A DNA stretch of 19,838 bases from Sporichthyaceae bacterium (GTDB lineage Bacteria; Actinomycetota; Actinomycetes; JACCUZ01), in NCBI GenBank assembly GCA_013698395.1, contig JACCUZ010000143.1, positions 1-19,838 of the forward strand, written 5' to 3'. Positions 15,492 to 19,838 of this stretch are shown here, piece after piece. How positions within the stretch are numbered: the stretch's first letter is position 1; each line of letters begins with the position of its first letter. Position numbers and translations under genes: made by a program. The notes below the pieces were generated by a model. The model did not search any database, was not told the origin of the DNA, and saw only the letters and a program-made list of their open reading frames with translations.

Positions 15492-16137
15492 GACCGCGGT
15501 CGTCGCGCGCAGCCCCATCGCGCCCGCGCCACCCGAGACCGTCGTCGCCGGCTGGGTGGTGAGCGGACGGCGCAGCACCGCGGGGTTGGTCCTCACCGAC
15601 TGCACACCGCTGGCGAAGGTCGCCGTCAAGGCGACTCCCCACGGTGCGATGCAAGAGCGGCTGCATGTGCCCTTCGGTCGGGCCGCCCGCCGCTCGCCGG
15701 CTCTGCAGGCCCCGGGAGATGCTCTCCTCGTCATCGGCTCCGGCCCCGGAGAGTGGCTGGTAGTGGCGCCTCCGGGTGCGCAAAGCCGCCTCCTGGAACA
15801 GCTGAACGCTGCGGCGGCAGGCGTTACGGAACTGGTCACACTCCTCGATATCACCCATGGTCGAGCGCTCGTCCGGCTCACCGGCGACCGGTCGCCAGAT
15901 CTGCTTGCCAAGGAGTGCGGCCTCGATCTGGCCGACGCCGTTGTGCGCAACGGGAGCGCCTTACGTACCGCCGTGGCCAAGCTGGCGACCGACCTCGTCC
16001 GTGACGACCGCGACGGCGTGCGCTCCTACCTGCTGCACTGCGAGCGATCGTCCGGGCAGTACCTGTTCGACGCGTTGCGCGACGCAGGCCGCGAATTCGG
16101 TGTCGACGTCACCGGCTTCGAGCCGGCTGGAATCTGA
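15484..16137 (+). CDS. soxG: Sarcosine oxidase gamma subunit
   Basis: Fourth subunit of the sarcosine oxidase tetramer, 217 residues, with a GcvT-like fold lacking catalysis. Recognisable blocks are LHVPFGRAARRSPAL, GPGEWLVVAPPGAQ, LDITHGRALVRLTGDRSPDL and DGVRSYLLHCERSSGQYLFDAL, followed by a short C-terminal tail. The GTG start lies inside the soxA end (8-base overlap), so translation is probably coupled. One leucine codon, at 15961, is the rare TTA, which in streptomycete-like hosts depends on the bldA tRNA; whether that matters here is unknown. It completes the B-D-A-G set. Confidence 0.92.
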   Translation: MPETAVVARSPIAPAPPETVVAGWVVSGRRSTAGLVLTDCTPLAKVAVKATPHGAMQERLHVPFGRAARRSPALQAPGDALLVIGSGPGEWLVVAPPGAQSRLLEQLNAAAAGVTELVTLLDITHGRALVRLTGDRSPDLLAKECGLDLADAVVRNGSALRTAVAKLATDLVRDDRDGVRSYLLHCERSSGQYLFDALRDAGREFGVDVTGFEPAGI

Positions 16138-16149
16138 AGGAGACCGACC

Positions 16150-17844
16150 ATGTTCCCGAGCAACCTCGAGATCGCCCGTAACGCGCCCCTCAAGCCGATC
16201 GAGGACATCGCAAACGAGATGGGACTGGGCAGCCACCATCTCGAGCCCTATGGCCGAGACGTGATGAAGGTCAGCCTCGACGCGCTCGACGAGCTGGCGG
16301 AGGCGCCGCGAGCCAAGTACGTGGTCGTGACCGCCGTCACGCCGACCCCGCTCGGGGAAGGCAAGACGACGACCACGATCGGATTGGCGCAGGGCATGAG
16401 GCACATCGGAAAGCGGGCCGTCGTCACTATCCGACAGGCCTCTATGGGACCAGCTCTGGGCATCAAGGGCGGCGCCGCCGGCGGCGGCTACAGCCAGGTC
16501 GTGCCCATGGAGAAGCTGAACCTGCACCTGACCGGCGACTTGCACGCCGTCACCGCTGCCCACAACCTGTTGAGCGCCATGCTTGACGACCATCTCTACC
16601 GCGGCAACACGTTGGGCATCGACCCGTACAGCATCACCTGGCGTCGGGTGTTGGACGTCAACGACCGCGCCCTGCGCAACATCGTCACGGGCCTCGGGGG
16701 GTCGGCCGACGGCGTGCCCCGGCAGAGCGGCTTCGACATCACGGCGGCCTCGGAGGTCATGGCGACACTGGCGTTGACGACCTCACTGCCCGATCTACGC
16801 GAACGGCTCGGACGCATCGTCGTCGGTTACACCGCCCAGGGCGAGCCGGTAACCGCTGAGGAGCTGCGGGCCGCGGGCGCCATGGCGGTCCTGCTCCGGG
16901 AGGCGATCAAGCCCAACCTCGTGCAGACGATCGAGAACACCCCCGCGCTGGTGCACACCGGCCCGTTCGGCAACATCGCCACCGGCAACTCCTCGGTGCT
17001 GGCCGACCTGATCGCGCTGCGAACCGGGGACTACGTCGTCACCGAGGCGGGCTTCGGTGCCGACATGGGCGCCGAACGCTTCTTCAACATCAAGTGCCGT
17101 GCTTCCGGTGAGGCGCCCGACGCCGCAGTCCTGGTGGCCACGGTCCGAGCCCTTAAGGCTCATTCGGGCAACTACCGGATTGCAGCGGGAAAGCCACTGC
17201 CCGAGGAGTTGCTTGTCGAGAACCCCGACGACGTGGCGGCGGGCGCGGCCAATCTCGTGAAGCAGATCGAGAACGTGCGGTTGCACGGCGTGCCTCCCGT
17301 CGTGGCGCTCAACTCCTTCTCCACCGACCATCCCAGCGAGCGCGCCGCCGTACGCGAGATCGCCGAGGGCGCAGGTGCACGTTTCGCCGTCGCCAGCCAC
17401 TTCACCGACGGGGGCCGCGGCGCGATCGAGCTGGCCGAAGCCGTCGCCGAAGCGGCGCAGGAGCCCAGCGACTTCCGGCTGCTCTACCCCGACGAGGCGA
17501 GCCTGCGGGAGAAGATCGAGACGATCGCGACCAAGGTCTACGGTGCGGACGGCGTTGACTACTCGACTGCCGCCAGCCGGTCTCTCGACACGTACGAACG
17601 GGCCGGCTTCGGGCACCTGCCCGTGTGCGTGGCCAAGACCCACCTGTCACTGTCGTCCGACCCCAGCCTCAAGGGCGCTCCGACCGGATGGCGGCTGCCG
17701 GTGCGCGAAGTCCGTGCTTCGGCGGGAGCCGGCTACGTCTACCCCATCTGCGGAGACATGCGCACGATGCCGGGACTGGGCTCCAACCCCGCGGCCGCGC
17801 ACCTCGACATCGACGCGAACGAGCAGACGGTGGGCCTGTTCTAG
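16150..17844 (+). CDS. fhs: Formate-tetrahydrofolate ligase
   Basis: ATP-dependent enzyme of 564 residues joining formate and tetrahydrofolate to 10-formyl-THF; it can run backwards to gain ATP from 10-formyl-THF. The P-loop TPLGEGKTTTTIGLAQGM (about 66-83) and the motifs RQASMGPALGIKGGAAGGGY, LTGDLHAVTAAHNLL, TEAGFGADMGAERFFNIKCR and GDMRTMPGLGSNPAA at the C-terminus are unmistakable. The ATG at 16150 has AAGGAG 7 bases upstream, overlapping the soxG stop. In this operon it probably connects the oxidised methyl carbon to formate or purine synthesis (inference). No FolD gene is in the window, so the dehydrogenase step must come from elsewhere. Confidence 0.97.
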   Translation: MFPSNLEIARNAPLKPIEDIANEMGLGSHHLEPYGRDVMKVSLDALDELAEAPRAKYVVVTAVTPTPLGEGKTTTTIGLAQGMRHIGKRAVVTIRQASMGPALGIKGGAAGGGYSQVVPMEKLNLHLTGDLHAVTAAHNLLSAMLDDHLYRGNTLGIDPYSITWRRVLDVNDRALRNIVTGLGGSADGVPRQSGFDITAASEVMATLALTTSLPDLRERLGRIVVGYTAQGEPVTAEELRAAGAMAVLLREAIKPNLVQTIENTPALVHTGPFGNIATGNSSVLADLIALRTGDYVVTEAGFGADMGAERFFNIKCRASGEAPDAAVLVATVRALKAHSGNYRIAAGKPLPEELLVENPDDVAAGAANLVKQIENVRLHGVPPVVALNSFSTDHPSERAAVREIAEGAGARFAVASHFTDGGRGAIELAEAVAEAAQEPSDFRLLYPDEASLREKIETIATKVYGADGVDYSTAASRSLDTYERAGFGHLPVCVAKTHLSLSSDPSLKGAPTGWRLPVREVRASAGAGYVYPICGDMRTMPGLGSNPAAAHLDIDANEQTVGLF

Positions 17845-17846
17845 TC

Positions 17847-18689
17847 GTGGTTGCTTCGCCCTCGCTCTCCCCCGCGGCGTGGACCCTGCAACGGCGGACC
17901 GGCACCGCGCACGGCGAGATCGCCTGGGACGTGTTCGGTGACGGTCCTCCGGTCGTCCTCGTACACGGCACCCCCACCAGGTCGGTGCTCTGGCGCGACG
18001 TCGCCACACTTCTGGCCAAGGACTTCACGGTGTATGTCTTCGACTTGCTCGGCTATGGCCAGTCGGAACGCTACGCGGAACAGCACGTCTCCATCCGGGT
18101 CCACGGCGAGGTGCTCGCCGAGCTTGTGAAAGCGTGGCAACTACAGGAACCGGCACTCGTCGGACACGACATCGGTGGCGCGGCCGTCCTCCGCGCGCAC
18201 CTGCTCGAGGCCACGCCGGCTCGCAGGCTTGTCCTGGTCGACGCCGTCGTGCTCGCCCCGTGGATCACGGCGACCACCCGCCATATCAAGGCGCATCTCG
18301 ACGTCTACCGCAGCATGCCGACGCACATTTTCCGGGAAGTGTGTGCGGCACACGTGCGCACCGCGACAGCGCGGCCGATGCCGCCCGAGGTGTTCGCCGC
18401 CTACTTCGACCAGTGGGAGGGCGAGGCGGGACACCAGATGTGGCTGCGCAATGTCCGGGGGTTTATCGAGCAGGACACCGTCGACCTCGAGCCGCTGCTG
18501 GACCAGATGGCGACCCCGACCCGCATCGTGTGGGGCGAGGCTGACCGGTGGCTGCCGATCGAGGTGAGTGCGGCGATCGAGTCGCGGCTCGCCTACGCGG
18601 ACCGCGTCGTCATCCCGGACGCCGGGCACTTTTCACCGGAGGATGAGCCGGGTCGCGTTGCCGAGGCGATAGTGGGCTTCCTCCAGTGA
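17847..18689 (+). CDS. Alpha/beta hydrolase (haloalkane dehalogenase/epoxide hydrolase-like)
   Basis: Protein of 280 residues with the alpha/beta hydrolase fold. Motifs: oxyanion-hole HGTPTRSVLW, DLLGYGQSE, nucleophile elbow VGHDIGGAAVLRA, acid in VWGEADRWLP and catalytic histidine in PDAGHFSPED. The nucleophile in the GHDIGG turn is Asp rather than Ser, as in haloalkane dehalogenases, fluoroacetate dehalogenases and epoxide hydrolases. The reaction would go through an alkyl-enzyme ester (family knowledge). A cap region rich in His and Trp lies at about 140-215. The start is taken as GTG 17847, 2 bases after the fhs stop; the upstream extension lies inside fhs and has no resemblance. Its stop overlaps the next start as GTGA, so it belongs to the operon. 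Its substrate is unknown. Confidence 0.87.
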   Translation: MVASPSLSPAAWTLQRRTGTAHGEIAWDVFGDGPPVVLVHGTPTRSVLWRDVATLLAKDFTVYVFDLLGYGQSERYAEQHVSIRVHGEVLAELVKAWQLQEPALVGHDIGGAAVLRAHLLEATPARRLVLVDAVVLAPWITATTRHIKAHLDVYRSMPTHIFREVCAAHVRTATARPMPPEVFAAYFDQWEGEAGHQMWLRNVRGFIEQDTVDLEPLLDQMATPTRIVWGEADRWLPIEVSAAIESRLAYADRVVIPDAGHFSPEDEPGRVAEAIVGFLQ

Positions 18690-19114
18690 CCGCCGCCCCG
18701 TACGCCGACGCCTCGGTGCGTCACCTTCTCCAGCTCGTGGCGGACCGCGAGCCGGCACCGGGCGGAGGGCCGGTCAGCGCCGTCGCGGTGTCGCTTGCAG
18801 CCGCGCTCACGGCGATGGCCGCCCGCTACGCCGCCGACGACGTCGACTCCGACCCGCTGGTCGCCCGTGCAGACCACCTCTGGCGACGGGCCGCGCAGCT
18901 CGCCGACGACGACGTTTGCGCTTACTCAGCAGTTCTCGCGGCGCAGGCGTCGAGCCGCGAGGATGACCCCGCGCAGCGAGGGCAGCGGCTTCGCACGGCG
19001 CTCCACGGTGCGGCCACCGTACCGCTGGAGATCGCCGAGCTCGCGGCGGAGACCGCGACACTGGCGGCTGGCCAGCGACGGGCACCGCAGCGTTCGACCC
19101 AGAACCAGCCATAA
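18686..19114 (+). CDS. FchA-like cyclodeaminase/cyclohydrolase, C-terminally truncated
   Basis: Protein of 142 residues matching the N-terminal two thirds of the formiminotransferase-cyclodeaminase C-terminal family (FTCD_C; includes FchA methenyl-THF cyclohydrolase). Visible: VRHLLQLVADREPAPGGGPV with the PGGG folate-site motif, SAVAVSLAAALTAMAARY, a central helix DDDVCAYSAVLAA and PLEIAELAAETATLA. Family members are around 200 residues and continue with further helices. Here the homology stops and is replaced by GQRRAPQRSTQNQP and TAA. FchA interconverts 5,10-methenyl- and 10-formyl-THF, which fits between sarcosine oxidase and Fhs. The loss of the last helices at an apparent deletion junction makes activity doubtful. 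GTG start overlapping the hydrolase stop (GTGA). Confidence 0.78.
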   Translation: MTAAPYADASVRHLLQLVADREPAPGGGPVSAVAVSLAAALTAMAARYAADDVDSDPLVARADHLWRRAAQLADDDVCAYSAVLAAQASSREDDPAQRGQRLRTALHGAATVPLEIAELAAETATLAAGQRRAPQRSTQNQP

Positions 19115-19479
19115 GCTTCTTCTCCGACCGGGACGACGTCACCCTTGCCAATCCGTTGGAACCTCCTCGTCGCGGACCCACAGAGGTCCAGGAGGCGGCC
19201 CGGAAGGCGGCGGCGAACTTCCAGGAAGGTGGCTCACTGCACTTCGAGGAAGTATCCAGCCGATTTGACGAGGTCACGAGGTTCGCCACTTCGGAGCTCG
19301 GCTATGTCCTGCAGATCGAGCGACACGAAGGCAGGGTCGCCGGCCGCCACGACACAGTCGTCACGGCGCTGCGTGCCACGCTGGTGTTGCGACGTGAGGA
19401 CGGCGTGTGGAAGATCGCCCACCGCCACGCTGACCCGGTCACGTCCGCGCGACCGGTCACCACCCTCGTCCAGCCCTAG
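19096..19479 (+). pseudogene. NTF2/SnoaL-like domain protein, N-terminally truncated
   Basis: The frame reads DPEPAISFFSDRDDVTLANP, then RRGPTEVQEAARKAAANF, then ELGYVLQIERHEGRVAGRHD and LVLRREDGVWKIAHRHADPV. This is the usual wording of actinobacterial nuclear-transport-factor-2/SnoaL-like small proteins (DUF4440-like, function generally unknown). The N-terminal helix is missing: upstream of about 19090 the frame has no family resemblance and no ATG, GTG or TTG, and it overlaps the truncated FchA-like gene in another frame. The first usable start, TTG at 19156, would drop part of the recognisable domain. Two genes cut at the same place suggest a deletion that joined the 5' part of one to the 3' part of the other. 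Confidence 0.68.
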
Positions 19480-19565
19480 GAGAAGGTGATCGTCAGCAAC
19501 CTTCTCGGCCGTGACCGGCTCGCCGTGTACGAGGGGCTTCCGGACCACCAACGCGCCAAGCCGCT

Positions 19566-19703
19566 AAGGCCGACGGCTCGTGGAAGACGCGCCCTGGTCA
19601 CGATCTTTACGGCGCAAAGGCATGGGCCGATACCCTCGGCGCGCAGATCGGGGAGGCTGACCTTCGCGAGGTCAACGCGATACTCGAGCGTCGAACCGAG
19701 TGA
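19566..19703 (+). pseudogene. Short 3' remnant of an unidentified coding sequence
   Basis: A frame ending in TGA at 19701-19703 reads KADGSWKTRPGHDLYGAKAW followed by ADTLGAQIGEADLREVNAIL and ERRTE. This has the composition and helical pattern of a real protein end, unlike the Arg/Ser-rich alternative frames. No start or longer coherent frame is visible upstream. I cannot name the family. Confidence 0.3.
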
Positions 19704-19748
19704 CATCTCGGAACAATGCCTGAACGCGCATCACCAGCGCGCCGTGTG

Positions 19749-19770
19749 CACGCTCATCGGCATGAGCGTG
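19749..19770. terminator. Hairpin downstream of the operon (possible terminator, no T-tract)
   Basis: CACGCTCAT-CGGC-ATGAGCGTG is a perfect 9-base-pair stem with a 4-base loop. No T-run follows, so it would be a weak or atypical terminator; many high-GC actinobacterial terminators lack a U-tract. A perfect 12-base palindrome, GGCACCGGTGCC, follows at 19780-19791. Confidence 0.35.
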
Positions 19771-19838
19771 AAGTCGTGAGGCACCGGTGCCTGACTGGGA
19801 GTGCACGATAATGGCACCCCTCTGTTGTCAAGACGCCT

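Noticed and set aside
13566..15980. Minus-strand open frame of about 804 codons opposite soxA and soxG
   Set aside because: The plus-strand soxA and soxG are unmistakable; the antisense frame is composition-driven and shows no protein motif.
1..19838. CRISPR arrays, tRNA or rRNA genes, insertion sequences and integrase genes
   Set aside because: No regularly spaced repeats, cloverleaf-like segments, rRNA-like blocks, transposase or integrase motifs were seen on either strand.

Overview
The window comes from a high-GC Gram-positive bacterium of the Actinobacteria. Evidence is the very high GC at third codon positions, frequent GTG starts, stop/start overlaps of the GTGA and ATGA type, and a remnant of the actinobacterial DUF5709 family. 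A Pseudonocardiales- or Nocardioidaceae-like host is plausible, but the genus cannot be named from the sequence alone.

Left part (1-2.6 kb, minus strand): an operon runs leftwards as an IclR-family regulator, an ABC permease and an ABC ATPase with a CBS region that leaves the window. This is a quaternary-amine (glycine betaine/proline/choline type) importer. The genes are joined by 4-base GTGA overlaps.

Middle (2.7-6.5 kb): a gene-poor, decayed stretch. It holds a small one-helix membrane protein that overlaps the end of a coding remnant, about 800 bases without a convincing gene, a frameshifted DUF5709 gene, a small HPF/RaiA-like ribosome-associated protein, and a second IclR gene followed by the stump of a second betaine-type permease. 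The second IclR-transporter set therefore looks like a partly deleted copy of the left operon.

Right part (6.5-19.1 kb, plus strand): a long, tightly packed catabolic operon for N-methyl (betaine-type) compounds and folate C1 units. In order it encodes a DAO-family FAD oxidoreductase, a DmdA/GcvT-like folate-dependent methyltransferase, a BHMT-like homocysteine methyltransferase, an unusual in-frame fusion of a MetF (methylene-THF reductase) domain to sarcosine oxidase beta, then SoxD, SoxA, SoxG, formate-THF ligase, an alpha/beta hydrolase and a C-terminally truncated methenyl-THF cyclohydrolase/cyclodeaminase (FchA-like). An N-terminally truncated NTF2/SnoaL-like frame follows at what looks like a deletion junction.

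A consistent reading (inference) is import of glycine betaine or a relative, transfer of one methyl to homocysteine (BHMT-like), conversion of dimethylglycine to sarcosine (FAD oxidoreductase plus GcvT-like protein), and conversion of sarcosine to glycine (SoxBDAG). The released one-carbon units enter tetrahydrofolate and are interconverted by the fused MetF domain, FchA and Fhs. The most distinctive element is the MetF-SoxB fusion, which would place production and reduction of 5,10-methylene-THF in one enzyme complex. A cluster of GCAA/TTGC half-sites in front of the operon, and a related palindrome in front of the first iclR gene, are candidate IclR operators.
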